64,000 bases of DNA, from positions 372,001 through 436,000 of the forward strand of contig DATKUL010000003.1 of NCBI GenBank assembly GCA_035530615.1, written 5' to 3'. Below, in pieces: positions 15,236-24,391 of this stretch (position 1 is its first letter; each line of letters starts with the position of its first letter). The stretch comes from Candidatus Paceibacterota bacterium. Lineage in GTDB: Bacteria; Actinomycetota; Actinomycetes; Nanopelagicales; Nanopelagicaceae. Under the pieces are notes generated by a model. That model had not been told where the DNA came from, searched no databases, and was given only the letters and a program-made list of their open reading frames with translations. Both the position numbers and the translations under genes were made by a program.

Positions 15236-17032
15236 GTGATTCGTTTACCAACGGCTCATCGACACTTCCCATCTCATTTCTTTACTCGCCGAGGTACTGC
15301 CATTTTCATTTCTGTTGCACTACTTTTCTCGGCCGCTAGCACTCTTGCTGCCCCAGGTAATGCGCAGTCGCCACCGCGGAAAATTCTGACGGGCTGGATT
15401 CCTTATTACTCGATGAAGACATCACTTCCAGCGGCCATCGCGAATGGTGACTTAATAAGGGAGGTGATGCCTTTCTGGTTCACGCTTAAGAGTGAAACAA
15501 AAATACTAGATCTTTATACGCCGGCTAACCCAAGTACCCCGATGTCGGTGCCTCTGACATCCATGCGCGATTCGGGTTTTTTGATACTTCCAACCATTAC
15601 TGATGGAACTGGAAAATTGGTCCTTGCCAAACTGATCGCCGATCCAAAAATGCGAACAAAAATTGTCTCGACCATTACAAATTTCGTGCTGACCAACAAT
15701 TTCGATGGCATCGATCTAGATTTTGAGGGTTTCGCATTTACCGATGGCACCTCATCCTGGCCAGCAACTCGAGTCAATTGGGTCGCCTTCATTAACGAAC
15801 TTAGTCTGTCATTGCACTCATTTGATAAATTGCTTTCGGTCACAACTCCAGTTCTCTTCAATCCCACGTCGGGAAAGAGAGGCTACTATGTCTATGACTG
15901 GGCATCGATTTCACCAATGATTGATCGCTTAAGAATCATGACATATGACTATTCAACGAGTTCACCCGGTCCCATCGGTCCGACTTCATGGGCGGACCTG
16001 GCGGTTCAATACGCTGTCTCTGTCGTTCCGGCATCGAAGGTTTACGTTGGCATCGCCGGGTATGGTCGTGATTGGGTGACGAAAGTGGTCGGTGTCTGCC
16101 CCAGCAACGTGGCTTCCGCTGTATCCACTTCTTCGCGGGCGGCGACATTTCTTATGAAAGACGCCGCTAATTTGGCCGCTAGTTACGGTGCAACACTTGT
16201 CTATAACACTGCCTATAACGAGGCGACTTTTTCATATACCAAGGTCTATTCAGGCACAGCCAGTTCTGGATTAGCGACAACCTGTACTGCCTCGCGAACG
16301 GCTTGGTACCAAGACGCACGCGGGTACGCGGCGAGAGCGCAACTTGTTGTGAAGTATCACCTCGGCGGAATAACGGCGTGGACTCTGGGAATGGAAGATC
16401 CCACTGCAACTGCGGCGGTGAGACTAGTGGCGCAGTCCATTGCACCTGACGCGGTTGTCAGTGAATTAAGTTCAGATAAGTCCTCTACGGCGTATGGAAG
16501 TCCAGTTCTCATTACTGGGCAACTTCTACTACCCGATAAGACGCCAGTGGCTGGAGTGACGGTCCACGTGCTACTTCTTCCAACAGGTGAGACGCAGTGG
16601 CGCGAAATACTTGAAACGACGACTGGCTCTGATGGGATGATCTCTGTCCCAATCCTCTTAGCCAAAACCAGCGCGCTACGGATCACCACCGACGCAAGTT
16701 GGGAGAGACTGGCATCCCAAAGTGCCGACCTCCCCATAGCAATTGCGCGGCTACTCTCTATCTGGTCACCAGATTCAGCCTTAGCCAAATCTCCGATCGC
16801 AATAACTGGAACGATCCAACCGCATGAGGCTGGTGTCGCGGTGACACTTGAAAGACTTACTGCCAGACGATGGCGCACAATTGGTAAGCCAACACTCACT
16901 TTAGAAGACGGCACATTTGCCTTCGCGACCACAGAGAGTGCGCGCGGAATCGCGCAATACCGCGTGAAGGTTGCAGGAAATCCAAACGTGGATGGCGCCA
17001 CTAGTTCTATATTCTCTGTTGTGATTTATTAG
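15236..17032 (+). CDS. Secreted glycoside hydrolase family 18 protein
   Basis: A 598-residue exported protein. A signal peptide covers about residues 1-40 (FISVALLFSAASTLAAPG). The GH18 domain (about 50-400) carries the active-site signature FDGIDLDFEGF near residue 160, with the catalytic Glu at its end, and ends with LGGITAWTLGMEDP. Two beta-rich segments follow: about 405-500 (VLITGQLLLPDKTPVAGVTV) and 505-598, resembling Ig-like or carbohydrate-associated modules. GH18 includes chitinases and YaaH-type peptidoglycan hydrolases; the latter fits better with GWIPYYSMKTS, but the substrate is open. GAGGAGG lies 5-6 bases before the GTG start. Confidence 0.88.
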   Translation: MIRLPTAHRHFPSHFFTRRGTAIFISVALLFSAASTLAAPGNAQSPPRKILTGWIPYYSMKTSLPAAIANGDLIREVMPFWFTLKSETKILDLYTPANPSTPMSVPLTSMRDSGFLILPTITDGTGKLVLAKLIADPKMRTKIVSTITNFVLTNNFDGIDLDFEGFAFTDGTSSWPATRVNWVAFINELSLSLHSFDKLLSVTTPVLFNPTSGKRGYYVYDWASISPMIDRLRIMTYDYSTSSPGPIGPTSWADLAVQYAVSVVPASKVYVGIAGYGRDWVTKVVGVCPSNVASAVSTSSRAATFLMKDAANLAASYGATLVYNTAYNEATFSYTKVYSGTASSGLATTCTASRTAWYQDARGYAARAQLVVKYHLGGITAWTLGMEDPTATAAVRLVAQSIAPDAVVSELSSDKSSTAYGSPVLITGQLLLPDKTPVAGVTVHVLLLPTGETQWREILETTTGSDGMISVPILLAKTSALRITTDASWERLASQSADLPIAIARLLSIWSPDSALAKSPIAITGTIQPHEAGVAVTLERLTARRWRTIGKPTLTLEDGTFAFATTESARGIAQYRVKVAGNPNVDGATSSIFSVVIY

Positions 17033-17055
17033 AACGCGGTTAGGTGAGGAGTCAG

Positions 17056-17358
17056 ATGCTGAGCACTGAAGCAGCGGTTGAGGAGGCGATTGATGAGTTC
17101 ACTGATGCATCTTTATTTGTGGATCGCCCATGGATAACCATTGTGTGGGACGATCCGGTCAACCTCATGAGTTATGTGACCTATGTATTTATGACCCTCT
17201 TCAGTTATTCAAAGGAGCGAGCCACCCAATTGATGCTTCAGGTTCACAATGAGGGCCGAGCGGTTGTTTCTAGTGGTCGGCGTGAAGAAATGGAGCGCGA
17301 TGTTGCCAGGCTTCATGAATTCGGGCTTTGGGCGACTCTGGCACGCGATGACAAGTGA
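17056..17358 (+). CDS. clpS: ATP-dependent Clp protease adaptor ClpS
   Basis: ClpS delivers N-degron substrates to ClpAP/ClpCP. The 100-residue protein shows [20 protein letters not shown] (the substrate-pocket Asp-Asp and Met region) and [25 protein letters not shown] at 17044 is also in frame, but ATG 17056 has GAGGAG 4 bases ahead. It opens the conserved actinobacterial run clpS-DUF2017-mec-cysO-murI-rph-rdgB. Confidence 0.95.
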   Translation: MLSTEAAVEEAIDEFTDASLFVDRPWITIVWDDPVNLMSYVTYVFMTLFSYSKERATQLMLQVHNEGRAVVSSGRREEMERDVARLHEFGLWATLARDDK

Positions 17359-17372
17359 GTTGATGAGTCACG

Positions 17373-17951
17373 ATGGGCGCTAGACCTTCCAAGTCTTCCA
17401 GGCCCTCCAAAGGTTTCAAAAGAGTAGACGGCGACACTTTTATTGTCGCATTTTCACCCTCCGAGCGAGAAGTTCTTCTCAATCTATCGGGTCAACTTAT
17501 TGAAATTCTCGCCGAACGAGTTGATGTTGTAGATGAGGATCCACTTGCCGAGATGGTGGGTATCACCGGACATGACTCGCCACCGGATGATGCCGTCTTG
17601 CTCCGATTACTCCCTAATGCCTATGCGGATCCGGTGGAGTCAGCAGAATTTCGCCGATATACGGAATCAACCCTTCGTAGCAAAAAGCGAGAGCACGCAA
17701 TGAATATGCGGACACTTCTTCTAGAGGACGATTCCAATATCTCTCTCAATGGGCAGGGCGCACAAGCGTGGCTCGGAGCAATTAATGACATCCGCTTAGC
17801 ATTGGGTGTTCGGTTGAATGTTGAAGACAATTCGTACCAACGTTTTGAGCTTCTCTCACCTGAGGATCCAATGCAGGCAGTCTTTGCGGTTTACTCGTGG
17901 CTCGGATGGCTGCAGGAGAGTTTGATAAATTCTTTGATGGTTTCTGAGTAG
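17373..17951 (+). CDS. DUF2017 family protein
   Basis: The 192-residue protein matches the actinobacterial family found directly after clpS (as in the Mycobacterium clpS locus). It is mainly helical, with LLNLSGQLIEILAERV, RLLPNAYADPVESAEFRRYTE and NDIRLALGVRLNVE. No catalytic motif is visible; function is unknown. The constant position beside clpS hints at a link to proteolysis, which is inference only. A basic, Ser/Pro-rich lead of 14 residues precedes the conserved part. Confidence 0.88.
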   Translation: MGARPSKSSRPSKGFKRVDGDTFIVAFSPSEREVLLNLSGQLIEILAERVDVVDEDPLAEMVGITGHDSPPDDAVLLRLLPNAYADPVESAEFRRYTESTLRSKKREHAMNMRTLLLEDDSNISLNGQGAQAWLGAINDIRLALGVRLNVEDNSYQRFELLSPEDPMQAVFAVYSWLGWLQESLINSLMVSE

Positions 17952-17963
17952 GGGTTGACGGAG

Positions 17964-18380
17964 ATGACATTGGAAATATCGCGTGAATTTGTCGAGTTGA
18001 TTTTGGAACAATCCCGAGCCGAATATCCAGATGAAGCATGCGGAGTGATTTTAGGACCGCTTGGCTCTGGCCGCACCACGCGGATTAAGCCAATGATCAA
18101 TGCAGCACATTCCCCAACATTTTATGAATTCGATCCCAAAGACTTGCTAGCGCTCTACCGAGAGGTCGATGACATGGATGAAGAGATCGTCGTCATTTAT
18201 CACTCACATACGGATACCGTGGCATTTCCCTCTCGCACTGATATTGCCTACGCCGGCGAACCAGGGGCGCACTATGTCCTGGTTTCTACTCGCCAGGAGA
18301 TTGCGCCAGATACTGAATTTCGCTCTTTTCGCATTATCGACGGCCAGGTGACCGAGGAAGAAGTCTCGATTACCGATTAG
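17964..18380 (+). CDS. mec: JAMM metallopeptidase, Mec-type CysO-cysteine hydrolase
   Basis: Mec releases cysteine from the CysO sulfur-carrier adduct. The zinc site of the JAMM fold is complete: Glu in YPDEACGVILG, then HSHTDTVAFPSRTD (His-x-His-x7-Ser-x2-Asp). The product is 138 residues. ATG 17964 with AGGGG 9 bases upstream is preferred to the in-frame TTG at 17955, which directly abuts that sequence. The cognate carrier gene cysO follows. The usual third partner, cysM, is not next to them. Confidence 0.9.
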   Translation: MTLEISREFVELILEQSRAEYPDEACGVILGPLGSGRTTRIKPMINAAHSPTFYEFDPKDLLALYREVDDMDEEIVVIYHSHTDTVAFPSRTDIAYAGEPGAHYVLVSTRQEIAPDTEFRSFRIIDGQVTEEEVSITD

Positions 18381-18406
18381 GGCAATAGATGCGGAATAAT
18401 TCCACC

Positions 18407-18679
18407 ATGTCAATCGAAGTCCGCATCCCCACCATCCTGCGCCCATTTACGAAGGATCAGAAGAAAGTCGAAGCCGCGGGGTCAACTCTCTCTGGCGTAA
18501 TTAACGACCTTGATGTCCAGTACCCAGGTATTGCAGAGCGCTTGCTCGAAAACGGAGCTCTGCGTCGATTCATCAATATCTACGTCAATGATGAAGATGT
18601 CCGATACATGGGTGGATTGGAAGCTCCGACAAAGGCGGGCGACTCGATCACGATTCTTCCTGCAGTCGCGGGTGGTTAA
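18407..18679 (+). CDS. cysO: Sulfur-carrier protein CysO (MoaD/ThiS family)
   Basis: A 90-residue ubiquitin-fold carrier ending in Gly-Gly (ILPAVAGG), where sulfur is held as a thiocarboxylate. The sequence VRIPTILRPFTKDQKKVEAAG and FINIYVNDEDVRYMGGL match CysO of Mycobacterium closely, rather than MoaD. The ATG at 18407 gives the family-typical start MSIEVRIPTIL; an in-frame ATG at 18389 is an alternative. AATAAT ends 6 bases before 18407 and there is no ribosome site, so a leaderless start is possible. In Mycobacterium the carrier serves CysM, which uses O-phosphoserine; no cysM is seen here. Confidence 0.9.
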   Translation: MSIEVRIPTILRPFTKDQKKVEAAGSTLSGVINDLDVQYPGIAERLLENGALRRFINIYVNDEDVRYMGGLEAPTKAGDSITILPAVAGG

Positions 18680-18690
18680 TTCTGCAAGTG

Positions 18691-18696
18691 TAGGCT
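18691..18696 (+). promoter_or_regulatory. -10 box TAGGCT of murI
   Basis: TAGGCT is followed by 7 bases and the GTG start of murI, with no ribosome site. The identical hexamer and spacing precede glyA at 62850. Confidence 0.55.
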
Positions 18697-18703
18697 TGCC
18701 ATC

Positions 18704-19501
18704 GTGAGCGAGTCCCCAATTGGAGTATTTGATTCTGGTGTTGGTGGTTTAACCGTTGCACGTTCCATTCTGGACCAGCTTCCCAACGAACCCATTCTCT
18801 ATTTAGGCGATACTGCTCGTGGACCGTATGGACCGCGCCCGCTTGCAGAAGTGCGGACCTTTGCACTTGAGGCCCTTGATTTCCTCGTCGATCAAGGCGT
18901 GAAAGTTTTAGTGATCGCATGCAATACCGCGAGTGCCGCGATGTTGCGCGATGCCAGAGAGCGTTATTCAGTTCCTGTAGTAGAAGTTATTCAACCTGCG
19001 GTCCGTCGCGCGGTTGCCGCCACACGTACCGGAAGAATTGGCGTAATCGGAACGAAGGCGACGATTGATTCGCAAGCGTATCTTGATGCTTTCGCAGCCG
19101 CGCCGCACTTGAAAATAACTTCCGTTGCATGTCCGCTTTTCGTTGAGTATGTCGAGCGTGGCGAGACTTCCGGAAGCGCCATCACTGAGATTGCGCGCGA
19201 CTACCTTGCTCCTGTGATGGCGCAAGACATCGACACCCTGGTTCTTGGCTGCACGCACTACCCATTGCTTACTGGAGTCATTTCGTACGTGATGGGTAAT
19301 GACGTCACTCTTGTATCCAGTGCAGAGGAAACCGCAAAAGATTTGTACAGAGTCCTTCTGGAAAACTCATTGATGCGATCCACTCACGAAAAGCCGCCAA
19401 CGCACAAGTTCCTAGCAACGGGCGATGCAGCGTCCTTTGAAAAGTTGGCAAGACGGTTCTTAGGCCCAGAAGTGGGTGGAGTCGAACACCAAGAGCTCTA
19501 A
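18704..19501 (+). CDS. murI: Glutamate racemase
   Basis: MurI converts L- to D-glutamate for peptidoglycan. Both catalytic Cys residues are present ([10 protein letters not shown] and [10 protein letters not shown]), as are the N-terminal [13 protein letters not shown] and [13 protein letters not shown]. Length is 265 residues. The GTG start has no Shine-Dalgarno but a -10 box 7 bases upstream. In Mycobacterium a cysM, a rhomboid gene and murI follow cysO; here murI follows cysO directly. Confidence 0.96.
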   Translation: MSESPIGVFDSGVGGLTVARSILDQLPNEPILYLGDTARGPYGPRPLAEVRTFALEALDFLVDQGVKVLVIACNTASAAMLRDARERYSVPVVEVIQPAVRRAVAATRTGRIGVIGTKATIDSQAYLDAFAAAPHLKITSVACPLFVEYVERGETSGSAITEIARDYLAPVMAQDIDTLVLGCTHYPLLTGVISYVMGNDVTLVSSAEETAKDLYRVLLENSLMRSTHEKPPTHKFLATGDAASFEKLARRFLGPEVGGVEHQEL

Positions 19502-19548
19502 GTTCAATTTCAGATCAAGTAATTCCAATCAGAACGGAAGAGGGAGCG

Positions 19549-20274
19549 ATGACTCGAAAAGACGGTAGAAGTAATGCAGACTTGCGCCAGATCACGATCA
19601 CACGGAACTGGCTCGATCATGCAGAGGGTTCAGTTCTGGTTGAGTTCGGCAAGACTCGCGTACTTTGCGTCGCCTCATTTACTCCAGGAGTACCCCGTTG
19701 GCTGAAGGATTCTGGCAAGGGGTGGGTTACTTCTGAATATGCAATGCTGCCACGAGCCACTCATACTCGGTCGGATCGAGAGAGTGTCAAAGGAAAACTC
19801 GGCGGTCGTACGCAAGAGATTTCCCGCCTCGTTGGTCGCTCCCTGCGCTCCATTGTGAACATGAAAGAACTAGGCGAGAACACCATCGTTATCGATTGCG
19901 ATGTTCTGCAAGCCGATGGCGGAACTCGAACAGCCGCGATCACTGGAGCATACGTTGCACTTGCCGATGCCATTGCTTGGGCTAAGGAGAAGGGTCATAT
20001 TCCTGCTAAGGCCGAACCTTTCTCTGACTCGGTTGCTGCGATTAGCGTTGGAATTATCGATGGCGTGCCAATGCTTGACCTCTGTTATGAGGAGGATGTG
20101 CGAGCGGATACTGACATGAACGTGGTCTGCAGTGGAGACGGTCGATTCATCGAGGTTCAGGGAACAGCTGAAGGCCAACCTTTTGATCGAGCGCTACTTG
20201 ACTCTCTCTTGGATCTGGCGGTTGCGGGATGCGCGGAGCTTCGCTCACTTCAACGTGCAGCGCTCGCGCAGTAG
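19549..20274 (+). CDS. rph: Ribonuclease PH
   Basis: RNase PH is a phosphorolytic 3'-5' exonuclease that trims tRNA 3' ends. The 241 residues include [24 protein letters not shown], the [17 protein letters not shown] loop, [17 protein letters not shown] with phosphate-site Arg residues, and [20 protein letters not shown] good ribosome site, AGAGGGAG, precedes the ATG. rdgB starts 10 bases after the stop. Confidence 0.96.
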   Translation: MTRKDGRSNADLRQITITRNWLDHAEGSVLVEFGKTRVLCVASFTPGVPRWLKDSGKGWVTSEYAMLPRATHTRSDRESVKGKLGGRTQEISRLVGRSLRSIVNMKELGENTIVIDCDVLQADGGTRTAAITGAYVALADAIAWAKEKGHIPAKAEPFSDSVAAISVGIIDGVPMLDLCYEEDVRADTDMNVVCSGDGRFIEVQGTAEGQPFDRALLDSLLDLAVAGCAELRSLQRAALAQ

Positions 20275-20284
20275 AGGTCTCACT

Positions 20285-20905
20285 TTGCCTGCACATCGAA
20301 TCGTTCTTGCCACCCGCAATGCGGGGAAAATAAAGGAGTTCAGGAGAATTCTCGATGAGATTCACTCGGAATCTATTGATCTCGTAGGTCTTGCGCATTT
20401 TCCAGAACTAGAGGACGTGGAAGAGTCAGGAGAGACCTTCCTAGAGAACGCCCTCTTGAAAGCGCGGACCGTATGTGCGCAGACGGGGCTTCCTGCAATC
20501 GCAGATGACAGCGGCTTATGCGTAGATGCCCTGAACGGATCCCCTGGAATCTTCTCGGCTCGGTGGTCGGGTGTTCATGGCAATGACCAGGCAAATATCG
20601 CGAAAGTACTCAGGCAACTTGATTCGGTACAGGGTCGCGACCGGAGTGCACACTTCACTTGCGTCAGCGCTTTTGTTATGCCCGACGGCTCAGAGACTAC
20701 GGCGGAGGGCATCCTCGAAGGCCACATACTGGCTGCCCCAATTGGCGATCATGGTTTTGGATACGACCCTATTTTCCTACCACTCGGAAGCACGCTTTCT
20801 CTCGCACAACTTGATGCAAGGCAGAAGGACGAGATTAGCCATAGGGGTCAGTCTCTTCGCGCAATTGCGCCACGGGTAGCGGCAATGCTGGGCACCCTGG
20901 GGTAG
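20285..20905 (+). CDS. rdgB: RdgB/HAM1 family dITP/XTP pyrophosphatase
   Basis: It removes non-canonical purine triphosphates such as dITP and XTP. Motifs: VLATRNAGKIKEFRRIL (substrate loop), LPAIADDSGLCVDALNGSPGIFSARW (catalytic Asp pair) and GFGYDPIFLP. The frame is open further upstream into rph, but TTG 20285 directly precedes PAHRIVLATRN, and AGAGGT lies 6 bases before it, so a TTG start and a 206-residue product are chosen. It ends the murI-rph-rdgB set. Confidence 0.94.
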   Translation: MPAHRIVLATRNAGKIKEFRRILDEIHSESIDLVGLAHFPELEDVEESGETFLENALLKARTVCAQTGLPAIADDSGLCVDALNGSPGIFSARWSGVHGNDQANIAKVLRQLDSVQGRDRSAHFTCVSAFVMPDGSETTAEGILEGHILAAPIGDHGFGYDPIFLPLGSTLSLAQLDARQKDEISHRGQSLRAIAPRVAAMLGTLG

Positions 20906-20961
20906 CCTTCTCTCATAAGTGTGCGTGTTCTGAAGTACGTACTACTACCCAAGGAGTAACT

Positions 20962-21828
20962 GTGGCTGTAAAGAAAGTAACCGCTAAGAAGTCGGTCGCA
21001 AAAAAGGCGACGGCTAAGAAATCCATAGCGAAGAAGACTCCCGCCAAGAGGTCGGTAGCAAAGAAAACCGCCGCGAAGAAGAGCGCTGTCAAAAAGTCCA
21101 CTGCTAAAAAGTCTGCCGCAAAGAAGAGCGCCGTAAAGAAAACCGCCGCGAAGAAGAGCGCTGTCAAGAAGTCCACTGCTAAAAAGTCTGCCGCAAAGAA
21201 AAGTTCGGTCGAGAGAATTGTTATCCCTGAGGCACCCATTACTGCTCGAACATCACGTGTCGAAATAGTCTCAACACCATCCCCACTGACAGCACCAACT
21301 CCAGTGGCAGTTCCAGCGCCCGTGCAGCCACCGACTCCGGTCAAGAAAGAGAGCGCATCTGGGAGAGTCATATTTGCGGTTGTAGTAGGGATTATTGTCT
21401 TGGGGCTGATCGTCTGGGGACAATCAAATGGTTCAAATAAAGACGATGCAGCCAAGCCAACTCCAACCCCATCTGTATCCTCCACTCCAACGTCAACACC
21501 AGAAGTAACAGCGACTCCAACACCTACGGCTGTCGTTATTTCTACACATGAAGCTCCCCAAGGAGTTGTTGCACACTACACACCAACTGGTGCGACAATT
21601 TTTTGGCGGGTTCCAAATGCATCTGATGGGTTGACCGGATATAACATCGAGATTTCGTTGAGCAACGGACCATGGAAATTGATTTCAACCGTCCCAGCCA
21701 CTCAGTTTTACTTGGATGTTACAAAGGAGAGCGGCACCGGATGGACATCATTTAGAGTTTCGAGTGTCTACTCAGATGGCGAGGCAACTCCCGCAAAGGC
21801 GTTCGGTCTTCCTGGCACTTACTCTTAA
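20962..21828 (+). CDS. Lys-rich histone-like domain fused to membrane anchor and FN3-like domain
   Basis: The 288-residue product has four parts. Residues 1-83 are almost wholly AKKS/AKKT-type repeats like histone H1 tails. A Pro-rich linker follows, then one membrane helix at about 133-151 (VIFAVVVGIIVLGLIVWG). Next is a Pro/Thr-rich stretch (about 160-185) and a beta-rich C-terminal domain (about 190-285) resembling fibronectin type III. The positive-inside rule places the Lys-rich part in the cytoplasm and the C-terminus outside. The repeat is also seen in DNA: a segment of about 62 bases at 21064 recurs 75 bases later. The Lys-rich part could bind DNA, RNA or acidic lipid. Start GTG at 20962. 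No homologue with known role is recognised. Confidence 0.8.
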   Translation: MAVKKVTAKKSVAKKATAKKSIAKKTPAKRSVAKKTAAKKSAVKKSTAKKSAAKKSAVKKTAAKKSAVKKSTAKKSAAKKSSVERIVIPEAPITARTSRVEIVSTPSPLTAPTPVAVPAPVQPPTPVKKESASGRVIFAVVVGIIVLGLIVWGQSNGSNKDDAAKPTPTPSVSSTPTSTPEVTATPTPTAVVISTHEAPQGVVAHYTPTGATIFWRVPNASDGLTGYNIEISLSNGPWKLISTVPATQFYLDVTKESGTGWTSFRVSSVYSDGEATPAKAFGLPGTYS

Positions 21829-23591
21829 TAAATTGGGGCAAGCACCTGCATGATTGCGCCAACGTAGGCATTGATACCTGCAGGAAGAAGATGGACTCCA
21901 TCGGGGCCAAAATACTCTGGGTGACCCTTGGATATGGCGTTCCAATTTACAATCGATGCATTTGGATACTTTTTTGCAAATTCATCAATGAGGGCGTTGT
22001 TTGCCGCACGCCATGAACGAGGAACCGCAGTATTCACCATGATGATTTGAGGTTGATCTTTCACCTCTTCAAAGACAGTGCTTACTTCTTCACGGGTAAG
22101 GCGGTTGTTATTTCCCAAATCAAGAATGACTGGCGAGTCCCGCATCGTCGATTTGTCGTGTCGGAGTACCTTGATTAATTCCGCGGCCTGCCGTCCTACG
22201 CGGGCGTTGATGAGACCAATGGCAGAGTTCTGATCCAGCGTGTTCCTAATTCCAAGGATCACTGAATCTCCCGCAACCCAGAGTTTCGGTTTAGTGGCGA
22301 CAGTGGACGTAAGGGTTGGAGTAGGTGCGGGCTGTTCCAACGATGTTTTCAACGCTTCCTGCAAGCGTGCACTTTGCATCAGCGCATTCGCACTCACGAG
22401 TGAGGTTGCGACGATGAGAATGAGCAAACCAGCCAGCACCGAGCTCTTCTGTCGGACACGGACCTTTTTTGTTCGGTACTTCATCCCGCGGAACCAGGAT
22501 TCAATCGCTCCACTTCGAACGGGCAGTTCTACCCATCGGAGGGAGATGTCTGCAAGTGCAAAGACAATGAGAATTCGCAATGCATACAGGGCCCATGTGG
22601 CACCTGCGAGATCATAGGTGGGGCGGGTTACTTGGAAAATGATCCAATGCCAAAGATAAATCGCGTAGGAGCGCTCGCCTATCCAGAGAATTGGTTTGCT
22701 GCTGAGGAGAGGTGCAAATCGAGATGCAGGATGAACGAGAGAAGTAATCATTGCGCAGCCGAAAATTCCCGCCAGGGGAAAGGCGATTTGGTAAAGGGTT
22801 GCATCTGATTCTTTAATGAAGAGAAAACAGGCAAGAATGCCTAGCAACCCGATGACACCAATGCCATCAACAAAATCTTGGGCACGTTTTGTGATCTTAG
22901 TGCTTAAGTTTTGCGGAATCCAACTGACTGCAAGCGCTGCGCCCAAGAAGAGACCGATGCTATGAGTATCGGTACCAAAATATACGTGACTGACTCTTTG
23001 AGCACTCGACGCATCAAGTCGCAACGAGAGCGTAAAAAGAACGGTTCCCGAAATTGCGGCGATCGCGAGTGCAGCACTCGGAATCATCTTCTTTCCAAAT
23101 CTCTTCAGAACCAGAAGCAAGATGAGTGGCCAGACCAAATAAAATTGACTTTCAACCGCCAAAGACCAAGCGTGCTGCAGCAAAGGAGGCCGGCCTATAG
23201 CTTCAAAATAATCTTGATGACGGTATACAAGTGCCCAATTCATCGAGCCGGTCAAGACAAATGGAATGTCGGTCAGAAACCTCTTAATCGTTTCAGGCGC
23301 CCAAACACCTACAAAGAGAGCGGTAGATACCATCAAGAAAATTAAGGCGGGAAACAATCTGCGAAATCTCGCTGCGTAGAATCCTCGAAGGTCTAATCCA
23401 CCACTTCTTTGAATTGAATCAAGTAGAAGTCGCGTGATCACGTAGCCAGAGATTACAAAGAAAAGGTCTACGCCGAGAAAACCGCCAGGTATCCATGAAA
23501 AGCCCAGGTGATAAAGCAGAACCGCGATAACCGCAACTGCGCGCATTCCATCAATTGCCGCAATGTGCCGGATACTTTGCTTTGCTGCCAC
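21825..23591 (-). CDS. Membrane acyltransferase (OafA-like) with C-terminal SGNH domain
   Basis: The 588-residue protein has an acyltransferase-3 membrane domain (about 1-390): IAAIDGMRAVAVIAVLLYHLG, GGFLGVDLFFVISGYVITRLL, the Arg-rich FYAARFRRLFPAL and QHAWSLAVESQFYLVWP. The C-terminal part (about 425-588) is SGNH-like, with WVAGDSVILGIR (Ser), VILDLGNNNRL (Asn) and GPDGVHLLPAG (Asp-x-x-His). Such fusions O-acetylate surface glycans or peptidoglycan. The 3' end overlaps the Lys-rich membrane protein gene by 4 bases, tail to tail. It starts 5 bases after the coiled-coil gene on the same strand, so the two are probably co-transcribed. Confidence 0.9.
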   Translation of the reverse strand: MAAKQSIRHIAAIDGMRAVAVIAVLLYHLGFSWIPGGFLGVDLFFVISGYVITRLLLDSIQRSGGLDLRGFYAARFRRLFPALIFLMVSTALFVGVWAPETIKRFLTDIPFVLTGSMNWALVYRHQDYFEAIGRPPLLQHAWSLAVESQFYLVWPLILLLVLKRFGKKMIPSAALAIAAISGTVLFTLSLRLDASSAQRVSHVYFGTDTHSIGLFLGAALAVSWIPQNLSTKITKRAQDFVDGIGVIGLLGILACFLFIKESDATLYQIAFPLAGIFGCAMITSLVHPASRFAPLLSSKPILWIGERSYAIYLWHWIIFQVTRPTYDLAGATWALYALRILIVFALADISLRWVELPVRSGAIESWFRGMKYRTKKVRVRQKSSVLAGLLILIVATSLVSANALMQSARLQEALKTSLEQPAPTPTLTSTVATKPKLWVAGDSVILGIRNTLDQNSAIGLINARVGRQAAELIKVLRHDKSTMRDSPVILDLGNNNRLTREEVSTVFEEVKDQPQIIMVNTAVPRSWRAANNALIDEFAKKYPNASIVNWNAISKGHPEYFGPDGVHLLPAGINAYVGAIMQVLAPIY

Positions 23592-23596
23592 GAAAA

Positions 23597-24391
23597 CTAT
23601 TTCCGATGTGCGGTGGTTTTCTTCACCACTTTCTTTGTGGTCTTCTTTGGCGCATCCAATGCAGGCTTTGTTCGTTCACTCGCAACGGTGATGGGTGTGT
23701 TCTTCACAACGGTGTCATCGCTATTGAGACTGCTAAGCACATTCTTCTGTAAATTGGCTAAGTGAAGAAACGCTGCTTCTAAGCGAGAACGGGACTGGTG
23801 AATGGCACTTTCGGCTGCATCAAGTGATTGCACCTGAACTTTGTAGAGGCGCTCGGCTTCGGTAATGACTCCTGAAAGCCACTGGCGATATTCACGGACA
23901 TCGTGAGTGGCTTCATTGACAATTCGCTCACCTTCGCGCCGAGCCGTGGTGGTGAGATGGGTTGCCTCGCGTTTTTTATTCTCGAGGAGTGTTTCGGCCT
24001 CGAGCTCTACCTTTTCCAAGAGTTCTTGTGCTTCGGTCTCGGCGGCGCTGAGGTACTTTCGTCCGCGGGATTCGGCGACCGCGAGAAGTGATTTGGCTTT
24101 CTGTTCGGCACCCTCAATCGCTTCTTTTGCTTGTCGGGAAACATCGGTAATCACTCGGTCCGCAGTTGCCTGAGCTTTTGCTTCGCGTAACTGTGCAGAT
24201 TTGATGATTGTCATGGCAGTCTCGGTGGCCAAGATTTCGAATTCTTCTTTTGAGAGCGCAGTTATGTCTCGACGCGAACGCAGATCGGCTAGTTGAGCCT
24301 CAAGTTCTCGGATTCGTTCTACCGAGCCTGGAGCGTTGCTCTCCTCGCCCTTAAACCCGACCCAGTTAAGGAAGGAACTCTTCTCACTCAT
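23597..24391 (-). CDS. Coiled-coil protein with basic tail, DivIVA-like in layout
   Basis: The 264-residue protein is predicted mostly coiled coil (about 20-215), rich in Ala, Glu, Lys and Arg, with heptad-like stretches such as AEQKAKSLLAVAESRGRKYL and VELEAETLLENKKREA. The last 20 residues are strongly basic (KKTTKKVVKKTTAHRK) and resemble the Lys-rich repeats of the protein encoded at 20962. DivIVA/Wag31-type proteins that organise polar growth have similar long coiled coils, but the DivIVA N-terminal membrane motif is not evident. AGGAG lies 9 bases before the ATG. It appears to form an operon with the acyltransferase. Confidence 0.65.
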   Translation of the reverse strand: MSEKSSFLNWVGFKGEESNAPGSVERIRELEAQLADLRSRRDITALSKEEFEILATETAMTIIKSAQLREAKAQATADRVITDVSRQAKEAIEGAEQKAKSLLAVAESRGRKYLSAAETEAQELLEKVELEAETLLENKKREATHLTTTARREGERIVNEATHDVREYRQWLSGVITEAERLYKVQVQSLDAAESAIHQSRSRLEAAFLHLANLQKNVLSSLNSDDTVVKNTPITVASERTKPALDAPKKTTKKVVKKTTAHRK

